This document shows positions 1 to 8,211 of a stretch of DNA of 64,000 nucleotides, piece by piece. The notes beneath the pieces are model-generated. The model worked only from the letters and a program-made list of their open reading frames with translations, was not told the DNA's origin and made no database searches. Numbering within the stretch: the first letter of the stretch is position 1; each line of letters starts with the position of its first letter. A program made the position numbers and the translations under genes. This DNA is from Pararhizobium arenae. Its GTDB lineage: Bacteria; Pseudomonadota; Alphaproteobacteria; Rhizobiales; Rhizobiaceae. The stretch is from the NCBI RefSeq assembly GCF_001931685.1, contig NZ_MOOY01000001.1:186001-250000 (forward strand). Direction: 5' to 3'.

Positions 1-69
1 TATTGGGCACGAAGAAGCGTGAATCGTTTTCTGAAGTGCATGAATCAAAATTTAAGGGGATGGAGCCAA

Positions 70-528
70 GTGACTGTCACCATTGAAAAAGAACGCCCGA
101 GGCAGCCGGAGATCATTGACCTGCTGCACCAGTCCGACCTGTACGCTCAGTCGCTCTATCCTGCGGAAAGCAATCATCTGGTGGACATCGAGACGTTGGA
201 GAAACCGGACGTCAGCTTTTTCGTCGCGCGCCACAATGGCGCGATTGTCGGCTGCTGTGCGCTCGTCGATGCAAAGGATAGGACAGGCGAGATCAAACGC
301 ATGTTCGTCGATCCCCGGGCGCGTGGCTTGAAGATCGGGCGCCGGTTGCTGGAGCACATTGAAGCGCACGGTCGAGACCTGGGGATGAAGGCAATCCGGC
401 TTGAGACCGGTATCCGTCAGCCGGAAGCGATCGGCCTTTATCGTTCCGCCGGGTACCGCGACATCGGCCCGTTCGGCAGCTATCAGCCCGATCCCTTGAG
501 CCTCTTCATGGAAAAGCCGCTCGGCTGA
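70..528 (+). CDS. GNAT family N-acetyltransferase
   Basis: About 152 residues with the GNAT acetyl-CoA fold: a beta strand at FFVARHNGAIVGCCAL, the acetyl-CoA loop around RMFVDPRARGLKIGRRLL (an R/QxxGxG/A-type site), and the closing AIGLYRSAGYRDIGPF element. The acceptor substrate cannot be read from sequence. I chose the GTG at 70 because a purine-rich ribosome site (aagggga, then ggag) lies just before it and the protein then begins at VTVTIEKERP; in-frame GTG at 19 and ATG at 40 are weaker alternatives. It converges on parE across a shared hairpin that overlaps its stop codon. Confidence 0.85.
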   Translation: MTVTIEKERPRQPEIIDLLHQSDLYAQSLYPAESNHLVDIETLEKPDVSFFVARHNGAIVGCCALVDAKDRTGEIKRMFVDPRARGLKIGRRLLEHIEAHGRDLGMKAIRLETGIRQPEAIGLYRSAGYRDIGPFGSYQPDPLSLFMEKPLG

Positions 529-545
529 ACCGGGCGGCTTTTCGT
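512..545. terminator. Terminator shared by convergent GNAT and parE
   Basis: A perfect 9-bp inverted repeat (aaaagccgc at 512-520, gcggctttt at 534-542) overlaps the acetyltransferase stop codon. Its A/T-rich arms let it work as an intrinsic terminator on both strands, suiting the convergent gene ends. Confidence 0.7.
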
Positions 546-590
546 CTTGTCATTTCTGTTGAGCGCTTCTTTCCAGGGACTCGAAAAGAT

Positions 591-2681
591 TCAGATATCG
601 AGATTTTCCGCGAAGGCGGCACGCTCCTGGATAAAGCGGAAGCGGGCGTCGGCCTTCGTGCCCATCAGGCTGTCGACCGCGTCGCGTGTGCCTTCGAAAT
701 CCACCTCGTCGATCGCCACCTTGAGCAGTGTGCGCTTGGACGGGTCCATCGTGGTTTCCTTGAGCTGGGCCGGCATCATTTCACCCAGCCCCTTGAAGCG
801 GCCGATCTCGACCTTGCCGCGGCCGGTAAATTCCGTCTCCATCAGCTCGACGCGGTGCGCATCATCGCGTGCATACAGCGTCTTTGCACCTTGCGAGATG
901 CGGTAGAGCGGTGGAACCGCGAGATAGAGATGGCCGCCGCGGATCAGGTCCGGCATTTCCTGATAGAAAAAAGTGATCAAAAGCGAGGCGATATGGGCGC
1001 CATCGACGTCGGCATCGGTCATGACGATGACGCGCTCGTAACGCAGGTCTTCGTCCCGGTATTTGCTGCGGGTGCCGCACCCAAGCGCCTGCACGAGATC
1101 GGATATCTGCTGGTTGGCCCCGAGCTTTTCACGACCGGCGCTGGCGACGTTGAGGATCTTGCCGCGCAGCGGCAGGATCGCCTGATTGGAGCGATTGCGC
1201 GCCTGCTTGGCGGATCCGCCGGCCGAATCGCCTTCGACGATGAAAAGCTCGGCACCGGCGGCGGAGTTCTGCGAGCAATCGGCAAGCTTGCCGGGGAGGC
1301 GCAGTTTGCGCACGGCGGTCTTGCGGCTGACTTCCTTTTCCTTGCGGCGGCGCACGCGCTCGTCGGCGCGCTCGATCACCCATTCCAGAAGCTTGGCGGC
1401 TTCCTGCGGATTGTCGGCAAGGAAGTGGTCGAAGGGATCGCGCAGCGCGTTTTCAACGATGCGCTGGGCTTCCACGGTCGCCAGCTTATCCTTCGTCTGG
1501 CCGACGAATTCCGGCTCGCGGATGAAGACGGAGAGCATGCCCGCAGCTGAGATCATCACGTCGTCGGTGGTGATGATGGCCGCGCGCTTGTTCTGCGTCA
1601 GCTCCGCATAGGCTTTCAGCCCCTTGGTCAAGGCAATGCGCAAGCCGGCCTCGTGGGTGCCGCCTTCGGGAGTGGGGATCGTGTTGCAGTAGGAATGCAC
1701 GATCGAATCGCCGCCGTACCAGGTGACGGCCCATTCTAGCGAACCGTGGCCGCCGGATTTTTCGCTTTTGCCGGCGAAGATTTCGCGGGTAACGGTGAAT
1801 TCCTTGCCCATGGTCGCCTGAAGATAATCCTTCAGGCCACCCGGGAAATGAAAGACGGCTTTTTCGGGCGTTTCGGTCCCTTCGACGAGCGCGGGATCGC
1901 AGGACCAGCGAATTTCGACGCCGCCGAAGAGGTAGGCCTTGGAGCGGGCCATCCGGAAAAGGCGGGCCGGGTCGAATTTCGCATGAGGGCCGAAGATGTC
2001 CGGATCGGGGTGAAAACGGACCTTGGTGCCACGCCGGTTCTGAACATCGCCCAGTTCCTCAAGGCCGCCCTGGGGGACGCCGCGTGAAAAGCGCTGGCGA
2101 TAGAGCTTGCGATTGCGGGCGACTTCGACTTCGAGAATGTCGGAGAGCGCATTGACGACGGAAACGCCAACACCGTGCAGACCGCCGGACGTCTCATAGA
2201 CCTTGCTGTCGAATTTTCCGCCGGCATGGAGGACCGTCATGATGACTTCGAGCGTCGACTTGCCGGGAAATTTCGGGTGGTTCTCGACAGGGATACCGCG
2301 ACCGTTGTCGGTGACCGTCAGGCAGCCCTCGGCATCAAGGTTCACATCAATGAAGTTCGCATGGCCCGCAACGGCCTCGTCCATCGAGTTGTCGATGACT
2401 TCGGCAAAGAGGTGATGCAGCGCCTTTTCGTCCGTGCCGCCGATATACATACCTGGGCGGCGCCGAACCGGCTCAAGGCCTTCCAGAACCTCGATCGCAG
2501 ACGCATTGTAGTCGCCGGTGTCGTTCTTCAGGGGGGCGGGCCTTGCGGCAGGCGTCGCTGCCTGCGCATCGCCAGCCGGCGTCACAGCGGGCTGTGCCGG
2601 CTTCGGTATGGAAACAGGTTCAGGGGTCGCCGCTTCGGGTGTCTGCGGGATCGCGGAGAAAAGGTCGTTGCTGTCGTTCAT
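591..2681 (-). CDS. parE: DNA topoisomerase IV subunit B (ParE)
   Basis: 696-residue type II topoisomerase ATPase subunit that pairs with ParC to decatenate daughter chromosomes. Visible in order: a Pro/Ala-rich N-terminal leader of about 55 residues, the GHKL ATPase domain (SAIEVLEGLEPVRRRPGMYI, the ATP-site EVIDNSMDEA, DNGRGIP and GGLHGVGVSVVNALS), the transducer, and the TOPRIM domain (FIVEGDSAGGSA, then VMTDADVDGAHI), ending in the FKGLGEMMPAQLKETTM segment. I started at MNDSNDLF (2681) rather than the longest frame (2798) because the extra 39 residues look unlike a topoisomerase. ParE rather than GyrB rests on overall length and the absence of a long GyrB-type insertion, which is an inference. 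No paired parC is in the window. Confidence 0.93.
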   Translation of the reverse strand: MNDSNDLFSAIPQTPEAATPEPVSIPKPAQPAVTPAGDAQAATPAARPAPLKNDTGDYNASAIEVLEGLEPVRRRPGMYIGGTDEKALHHLFAEVIDNSMDEAVAGHANFIDVNLDAEGCLTVTDNGRGIPVENHPKFPGKSTLEVIMTVLHAGGKFDSKVYETSGGLHGVGVSVVNALSDILEVEVARNRKLYRQRFSRGVPQGGLEELGDVQNRRGTKVRFHPDPDIFGPHAKFDPARLFRMARSKAYLFGGVEIRWSCDPALVEGTETPEKAVFHFPGGLKDYLQATMGKEFTVTREIFAGKSEKSGGHGSLEWAVTWYGGDSIVHSYCNTIPTPEGGTHEAGLRIALTKGLKAYAELTQNKRAAIITTDDVMISAAGMLSVFIREPEFVGQTKDKLATVEAQRIVENALRDPFDHFLADNPQEAAKLLEWVIERADERVRRRKEKEVSRKTAVRKLRLPGKLADCSQNSAAGAELFIVEGDSAGGSAKQARNRSNQAILPLRGKILNVASAGREKLGANQQISDLVQALGCGTRSKYRDEDLRYERVIVMTDADVDGAHIASLLITFFYQEMPDLIRGGHLYLAVPPLYRISQGAKTLYARDDAHRVELMETEFTGRGKVEIGRFKGLGEMMPAQLKETTMDPSKRTLLKVAIDEVDFEGTRDAVDSLMGTKADARFRFIQERAAFAENLDI

Positions 2682-2898
2682 GGAGCGTTCGAAAATCTTT
2701 CCATTCTGGCGGCTTCGGTTTTGGCTGTTAAGGTTGGTTGAGTCCCTGTGGACGCGATCCCAACTTGCTGCCCGTAAGCGATACTGGAAGATTTGCACCT
2801 TCCGCAGGCCTTGTTTCGAAGCATGCCTTCAATACCCCCAAGTGTTGCGTTTCGAAAGCGCTAATGGCAAGGCTTGGATCAAAAGAGGAACATTCCGT

Positions 2899-3774
2899 AT
2901 GCCCCTGTCCACAGTTCATTTCGCTTTCGCCGCGTTTCTGGCGCTTCTCGCCGCCGTTTCGCCAACGCATGCGCAGGGTATCGGTCCTTTCAAGGATGAT
3001 CTCTTTTCCTACGGGAAAGTGCTCGAGAGCGGCGACAACGGCGATTATCGCGTGATCGACTACGACAAGATGCGCGACATCCACCAGCGCGACCAGGAGC
3101 CGGAACTGCGTGTCAGGGGCAAGTATGTTTCGCTGGGGGTGAAGAGGGTTCAGGCGAACGAGACCCTTGATCTCGGCGGCCGAAGGCTGGATGTCGGGCG
3201 GGCCGGCAGGGCCGATGGCGCTGCGTTCACCGTGATATTCGTGCACGGGCGCGGCGGCGACAGGCGGCTTGGCATGCACGATTACCGTTTCGGCGGCAAT
3301 TTCAATCGCGTCAAGAACCTCGTGGCGGCCAACGGCGGCGTCTATTACGCGCCGACGATCCGTTCCTTCGACGATGCCGGTGTTGCCGATGTGGCGGGGC
3401 TGATCGCTTATGCCCAGCAGCGTTCTCCCGGCAGGCCGGTGGTTCTGACCTGTGCATCGATGGGCAGCTTCATCTGCTGGGGCATCGCCCGTGATCCGAA
3501 GGCTGTTTCCGCGCTTCAAGGCATGGTGATCATGGGTGGCCCGACCGACGGTTCCTACACGTCGAGCGTGGCCTACAAGGCGAAGCTGCCGATCTATTTC
3601 AGTCATGGCAGCCTCGACGAGGTTTATCCGTATCAGGTGCAGGTCGATTTCTACCGTTCGCTCAAGGGAAAAGGCTATCCGGCGCGCTTCGTGCTGTTCA
3701 ACACGGGTTCCCATGGCACCCCGATCCGGATGACCGACTGGCGCGAAGTGCTGAACTGGATCGGGGTCCGTTGA
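2899..3774 (+). CDS. Secreted alpha/beta hydrolase
   Basis: 291 residues beginning with a signal peptide (hydrophobic AFAAFLALLAAVSPTHAQG, likely cut after THA). The rest is an alpha/beta hydrolase: oxyanion strand VIFVHGRGGDRRLG, nucleophile elbow LTCASMGSF (Ser within C-x-S-x-G, where most relatives have G-x-S-x-G), an acid in SHGSLDEVYPYQ and a His in NTGSHGTPIRM. It is probably an exported esterase or lipase-like enzyme; the substrate is unknown. Start ATG 2899 follows agagga at good spacing. It is transcribed divergently from parE and precedes the UbiA cluster by 125 bp, so joint transcription is possible but not shown. Confidence 0.8.
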   Translation: MPLSTVHFAFAAFLALLAAVSPTHAQGIGPFKDDLFSYGKVLESGDNGDYRVIDYDKMRDIHQRDQEPELRVRGKYVSLGVKRVQANETLDLGGRRLDVGRAGRADGAAFTVIFVHGRGGDRRLGMHDYRFGGNFNRVKNLVAANGGVYYAPTIRSFDDAGVADVAGLIAYAQQRSPGRPVVLTCASMGSFICWGIARDPKAVSALQGMVIMGGPTDGSYTSSVAYKAKLPIYFSHGSLDEVYPYQVQVDFYRSLKGKGYPARFVLFNTGSHGTPIRMTDWREVLNWIGVR

Positions 3775-3899
3775 ATTTTATCGATAAACGACCGGGCTCG
3801 TTAACCAATCCGACAAATTCGAGACATCCGTGAGCGGATATTTTCTTTTCTGAAAGTTGCTCGTGGGATTTTCCCAAGCGTTAATTGGGATGGTCTCAC

Positions 3900-5339
3900 A
3901 TGGATGCACGCACCGATATCCGGCATATTCCGCTTTGCGTCGATCTCGACGGCACTTTGCTGGCCGCCGATACGCTGTGGGAAGGCGTAGCGATTGTTCT
4001 GTTTCGCAACCCCTTCATGATTTTCGCCATGCTTTACTGGCTCTGTCGGGGCAAGGCGAGATTGAAATACGAGATCGCCACGCGCTCCGGGCGCACAGCG
4101 GCAGATTGGCCCTACCGGGAAGCCGTTCTTGCCCGGCTGGAACGGGAAAAGGCGCTTGGGCGGCCGATCGTGCTGGTGACCGGGGCTGCGGAAAGTGTCG
4201 CGCTCGCCATTGCCGAGCATGTCGGCGTCTTCTCTTCGGTCCTGCACAGTTCCGCGGACTTGAACCTTACAAGCACCCGCAAGCGCGCGGCGCTGATCGA
4301 ACGTTTCGGCGAAGGCGGCTTTGACTACATGGGCAACAGTCGCGACGACGTGCCGGTTTTCGATGCGGCACGCAAGGCCATCGTCGTGGCGCCCGATGCC
4401 GCAGCCGAAAAGTGGCGCCGCAGCCATGATGCGGAGCGTCTGGATACGGGCAGGACGAGTGCCTTCATGGCCCTCAAATCGATCCGGGTTCATCAGTGGG
4501 CAAAAAACGTGCTGATCGGCGTTCCCGCCGTTCTCAATCACGACATTCTCAATGTTTCGGCGGTCCTCAACTCCGTCTATGCTTTCTTCGCATTCAGCTT
4601 CCTTGCCTCGGCCGTTTACGTCATCAACGACCTGTCCGACCTGACGAACGATCGCCGCCATCCGAAGAAGCGCAACCGTCCTCTGGCGAGTGGCGCCATG
4701 TCGGTGCCGATGGGCCTGGCGATCGCCGTTTGCCTCGTTCTGGCATCGCTTTCGATCACATTGCTGTTGCCGCTTGAATTCGCGCTCGTGCTCGCCTTCT
4801 ACGCCGTCACCACGACAGCCTATACATTCTTCCTCAAGCGGAAGCTGCTCGTAGACGTCTTCGCGCTCGCCGGTCTTTATACGGTTCGCATCGTGGCGGG
4901 GTCGGCGGCGACGGGTACGGAATTGTCCTTCTGGCTGCTTTCCTTCTCGATCTTCTTCTTCCTGAGCCTTGCGCTGGTGAAACGCTATGTCGAGCTGCAT
5001 GACTATGAAGGCGGCGATGGACAGCAGGTCCCCGGCCGCGGCTATATGGCCGATGACTACGAGATGGTTGGTCAGGCCGGCGTCGCCTCGGCCTTCACCG
5101 CAGCGCTTGTTCTGGCACTTTACATTCACAGCAAGGAAATGATGGAGATGTACACGGAGCCGTGGGCTCTGTGGCCGCTATGCCCGCTCATTCTCTATAT
5201 GCTGCTCAGAATATGGATGCTGGCCCGTCGCGGTATGCTGCATGAAGATCCCGTCGTGTTCATCATGCGGGACTGGCGCAGCCTCGTGACCATGTCGATC
5301 GGCGCGACCCTGGTGGTCTTCGGTGCATTGGGCGTGTGA
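3900..5339 (+). CDS. HAD phosphatase-UbiA prenyltransferase fusion
   Basis: 479 residues in two parts. Residues 1 to about 185 form a HAD-like hydrolase: CVDLDGTLLAADTLW carries the DxD nucleophile motif, VLVTGA the second motif, and GNSRDDVPVFDAA the metal-binding end. Residues 190-479 form a polytopic UbiA-type membrane transferase with the Mg-prenyl signature NDLSDLTNDRRHPKKRNRP and at least seven hydrophobic segments. UbiA members of this type include decaprenyl-phosphate 5-phosphoribosyltransferase (mycobacterial Rv3806c) and rhizobial NoeC. Because a DprE1-like oxidase overlaps it downstream (TGATG), I infer that it makes polyprenyl-phosphoryl-pentose and that the HAD domain removes the 5-phosphate. 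ATG 3900 is preferred to the in-frame TTG at 3885. Confidence 0.85.
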   Translation: MDARTDIRHIPLCVDLDGTLLAADTLWEGVAIVLFRNPFMIFAMLYWLCRGKARLKYEIATRSGRTAADWPYREAVLARLEREKALGRPIVLVTGAAESVALAIAEHVGVFSSVLHSSADLNLTSTRKRAALIERFGEGGFDYMGNSRDDVPVFDAARKAIVVAPDAAAEKWRRSHDAERLDTGRTSAFMALKSIRVHQWAKNVLIGVPAVLNHDILNVSAVLNSVYAFFAFSFLASAVYVINDLSDLTNDRRHPKKRNRPLASGAMSVPMGLAIAVCLVLASLSITLLLPLEFALVLAFYAVTTTAYTFFLKRKLLVDVFALAGLYTVRIVAGSAATGTELSFWLLSFSIFFFLSLALVKRYVELHDYEGGDGQQVPGRGYMADDYEMVGQAGVASAFTAALVLALYIHSKEMMEMYTEPWALWPLCPLILYMLLRIWMLARRGMLHEDPVVFIMRDWRSLVTMSIGATLVVFGALGV

Positions 5340-6661
5340 TGACCGGTACTGACTACCAGAGCTGGGGAAGGCTGGACCCGCGCCCACGCCGGGCGATCAG
5401 CGTGCATGCCTTCGAGGAGGAGGGGCGTGGCGCCGGGATCGGTGCTTTCCTGCCGTTCGGCAATGGCCGTTCCTATGGCGACAGTTGCCACAATGACGCC
5501 GGCGCTCTGATCGACAACGGCACGCGCAGCCGCATCAACGCCTTCGACCCCGGCACGGGTATCCTCTCCTGCGATCCGGGCGTCACGCTGCGGCAGATTC
5601 TGGAGCGGACGATACCACACCGGTTCTTTCTGCCCGTCACCCCCGGCACGGCCTTCGTTACAGTCGGCGGTGCCGTGGCAAACGACGTACACGGCAAGAA
5701 CCATCATGCGCGTGGCACCTTCGGTCATCATGTGCTTGGCCTGACGCTGCTGCGCTCCAATGGAGATGTGCTTGCCTGTTCGCCGAAGGAAAACAGCGAG
5801 CTGTTCTTTACGACGATCGGCGGCATGGGCCTGACAGGCCTTATCCTTTCCGTCGACCTGCAGATGATGAAGGTTCCGTCCGCCCATATCCAGCAGCACG
5901 CGATCCGCTTCGATAGTCTCGACGACTATTTCGCCATGGTCGATCGCATCGACGGCGAACACGAATATTCCGTCGCCTGGATCGACCAGCTGGCGACCGG
6001 CAAATCAATGGGGCGAGGGGTGTTGCTCGCCGGCGACCATGCGGACGCATCGTGTGAATTTCCCGACATGCCGCGCGGGCTGAAACTCGGGGTGCCGTTT
6101 TCACCGCCGTTCAATCTGCTTAATCGCCTGACGTTGAAAGGCTTTAACGAGCTTTACTATCGCAAGGAAAAGCCGGGTGAGGTCGTCTCGACGGTCAAGT
6201 GGCCGGGCTATTTCTACCCCCTGGATGCGATCGGCAACTGGAACCGTCTTTACGGTCCGAAGGGGCTTTACCAGCACCAGAGCGTCTTTCCCGCGGAAAA
6301 TGCGCCAGCCGTCACAGCCTTGCTGATGGAGACGGCGCGGAAGGCCGGCCATGCCTCCTTTCTGACGGTGCTCAAGAAGTTCGGGGACCGGCCGAAACGA
6401 GGGGTTCTGTCCTTCGCACGGCCCGGTTTTACTTTGACTTTGGATTTCGCCAATCAGGGTGAACGAACGCTTAAGCTTCTCGATGCGCTGGATGCGATCG
6501 TCTTGAAGGCCGGCGGCGCCGTCAACCCCTACAAGGATGCGCGCATGAGCCCTCAAACCTTTGCTGCTTCGTTCCCCGAGTGGAAAAAGCTTGAAGCCCT
6601 GCGCGATCCGGCGATGGTCTCCAATTTCTGGAAACGAACGGCTCTGGCTTTGCCAAAATGA
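5339..6661 (+). CDS. DprE1-like FAD-dependent sugar-lipid oxidase
   Basis: 440 residues of the VAO/DprE1 flavoprotein family. The PP-loop GNGRSYGDSCHN and the stretch VTPGTAFVTVGGAVANDVHG followed by KNHH closely resemble mycobacterial DprE1, which oxidises decaprenylphosphoryl-ribose to its 2-keto form. The C-terminal catalytic region NPYKDARMSPQTF keeps a Lys-Asp-x-Arg pattern. At the place where DprE1 has its benzothiazinone-reactive Cys, this protein reads PGFTLTLDF, so Thr seems to replace Cys (alignment from memory). The ATG overlaps the UbiA stop by one base, indicating translational coupling. I infer that it oxidises the lipid-linked pentose made by its neighbour. An alditol oxidase is the main alternative. 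Confidence 0.82.
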   Translation: MTGTDYQSWGRLDPRPRRAISVHAFEEEGRGAGIGAFLPFGNGRSYGDSCHNDAGALIDNGTRSRINAFDPGTGILSCDPGVTLRQILERTIPHRFFLPVTPGTAFVTVGGAVANDVHGKNHHARGTFGHHVLGLTLLRSNGDVLACSPKENSELFFTTIGGMGLTGLILSVDLQMMKVPSAHIQQHAIRFDSLDDYFAMVDRIDGEHEYSVAWIDQLATGKSMGRGVLLAGDHADASCEFPDMPRGLKLGVPFSPPFNLLNRLTLKGFNELYYRKEKPGEVVSTVKWPGYFYPLDAIGNWNRLYGPKGLYQHQSVFPAENAPAVTALLMETARKAGHASFLTVLKKFGDRPKRGVLSFARPGFTLTLDFANQGERTLKLLDALDAIVLKAGGAVNPYKDARMSPQTFAASFPEWKKLEALRDPAMVSNFWKRTALALPK

Positions 6662-6755
6662 GAATGCGTAAAACTTTAGTCAAATAAACCGCCGGCTTAA
6701 ACCGAATGTACTTCTCTTTGATGTAGATCCATCTGCGGGAACAGGGAGTAAAAAC

Positions 6756-7187
6756 GTGAAGTATATTGTTTTCATCCTATTCACGGTGCTGACGAATGCT
6801 GCCGCACAGCTTATGCTGAAGCAGGGCATGATGTCGCTTGGCCCGTTGAGCTTTACCGCTGACACGGCGATCGCACGCATTTTTCAGATCGTCTTCAATC
6901 CATGGGTCTTCGCGGGTTTGGCGACCTTCGTCATCTCCATGGCCTCGCATCTCTACGTTCTGTCGAAGGTGGAACTCTCCTTCGCCTATCCATTCCTGAG
7001 CCTTGCCTACGTGGCGGTCGCTCTGTTTGCCTATTTCATCTTCCGCGAAGACCTGAATGCGTGGCGCATCGCCGGCATCGCCTTCATCTGCGTGGGTACC
7101 GTTCTTATCGCCCAATCCGGCATGTCGTCCCATGACGAAAGTCCTGTCGCCGAGGGCGCAACAGCAAAAATCGGGAGTGCATCATGA
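6756..7187 (+). CDS. SMR/EamA-type small membrane protein, ArnE/ArnF-like
   Basis: 143 residues with four predicted membrane helices: IVFILFTVLTNAAAQLMLKQG, then WVFAGLATFVISMASHLYVL, then YPFLSLAYVAVALFAYFIF and IAGIAFICVGTVLIAQ. The YPFLSLAYV...FREDLNAWRIAGIAFI pattern is that of the ArnE/ArnF half-flippases that move undecaprenyl-phosphate-aminoarabinose across the inner membrane; SMR drug exporters share the same fold. Its place between a lipid-sugar oxidase and an epimerase supports a flippase for the cluster's lipid-linked sugar. The start is GTG 6756 after gggag. The stop overlaps the next ATG (ATGA). The polar tail of about 20 residues is unassigned. Confidence 0.78.
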   Translation: MKYIVFILFTVLTNAAAQLMLKQGMMSLGPLSFTADTAIARIFQIVFNPWVFAGLATFVISMASHLYVLSKVELSFAYPFLSLAYVAVALFAYFIFREDLNAWRIAGIAFICVGTVLIAQSGMSSHDESPVAEGATAKIGSAS

Positions 7188-8194
7188 AGCATGTCATTTT
7201 CGGCGGCGACGGTTTCGTCGGCCGGCATCTCGCCCACAAGCTCGTGCAGGAAGGCCAGGAGGTGCTTGTCGCCGACATCGCCAAGTCCGACCTTCCGCAC
7301 TACGCCCGCACCCGTTTCGTCCATTGCGACGTGACGAAGGAAGAAGATGTCTTTGCGGTCGATATCGGCCCGGATGATATGGTCTACAACATGGCGGCAA
7401 AGATGCTGTCGCCCTTGCAGATCCGCTCCAAGCGCTGGGAGTTCTTCTGGCCGGTCAATTATTACGGTGCCGAGAACATCATGAAGGCGACAGCGCGTTC
7501 GGGCGCAAACCGCCTCGTGCAGTTCACCACCGACATGATCTACGGCCACACCGTTCAGTCGCCTCAGACGGAAGACCATCCGGCCAAGCCTCTCGGTGAA
7601 TACGGCAAGTCCAAATGGGCAACCGAACAGCTCGCCGCCGAATGGCGCAAGCAGGGCATGAAGATCACCATCTTCCGTCCGCGCCTGATCATCGGCCCCG
7701 GCCGTCTCGGGATTCTGGAAAAGCTGTTCAAGCTGATCGACGCCAACCTGCCGGTGCCGATGATCGGTTCGGGCAAGGCGCCGTACCAGTTCATCTCGGT
7801 CTTCGATTGCGCGGAAGCAGCGCGCCTTGCCTGGAAGGGCGGCGTTCCGAACGAGGCCTACAATCTCGGCTCCGACAATCCGCCGTCCGTGCGCAAGCTG
7901 CTGGGCGATCTCATCACCCACGCTGGTTCGAAGTCCTTCCTCATCCCGACGCCGGGTTTTGCCGTCAAGGCGACGCTTGCCGCCTTCGATGCGATCAACC
8001 TGCCGATCATGGACCCGGAACAGTACCTCATCGCCGATGAGATGTGCGTCCGCGAGACGGGCAAGCTGAAGCGCGATCTCGGCTGGAAGGCAGAATACCG
8101 GGACAGCGACATGCTCGCCGCTGCCTATGACGAATATCGCGCCAAGAAGGCCGGCCATGTTGTGGCGGCACCTTCTGTCGTACCGGCCGAATGA
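7184..8194 (+). CDS. NAD-dependent epimerase/dehydratase (extended SDR)
   Basis: 336 residues of the extended short-chain dehydrogenase family. The N-terminal Rossmann motif is GGDGFVGRH, the acidic cofactor residue is in VADIAK, and the catalytic YxxxK is YGKSK near residue 143, preceded by FTTDMIYG. Such enzymes epimerise, reduce or dehydrate nucleotide sugars. In this setting it could supply the reductase half of a DprE1/DprE2-like epimerisation, although true DprE2 is a shorter classical SDR, so this is inference. Its ATG overlaps the previous stop and its stop overlaps the next frame (both ATGA), so it belongs to the same operon. Confidence 0.85.
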   Translation: MKHVIFGGDGFVGRHLAHKLVQEGQEVLVADIAKSDLPHYARTRFVHCDVTKEEDVFAVDIGPDDMVYNMAAKMLSPLQIRSKRWEFFWPVNYYGAENIMKATARSGANRLVQFTTDMIYGHTVQSPQTEDHPAKPLGEYGKSKWATEQLAAEWRKQGMKITIFRPRLIIGPGRLGILEKLFKLIDANLPVPMIGSGKAPYQFISVFDCAEAARLAWKGGVPNEAYNLGSDNPPSVRKLLGDLITHAGSKSFLIPTPGFAVKATLAAFDAINLPIMDPEQYLIADEMCVRETGKLKRDLGWKAEYRDSDMLAAAYDEYRAKKAGHVVAAPSVVPAE

Positions 8195-8211
8195 ACGAGG
8201 GGACAAGGACA

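Noticed and set aside
3801-5129. A 442-codon minus-strand frame opposite the HAD-UbiA gene
   Set aside because: Shadow frame; the plus-strand protein has clear HAD and UbiA signatures.
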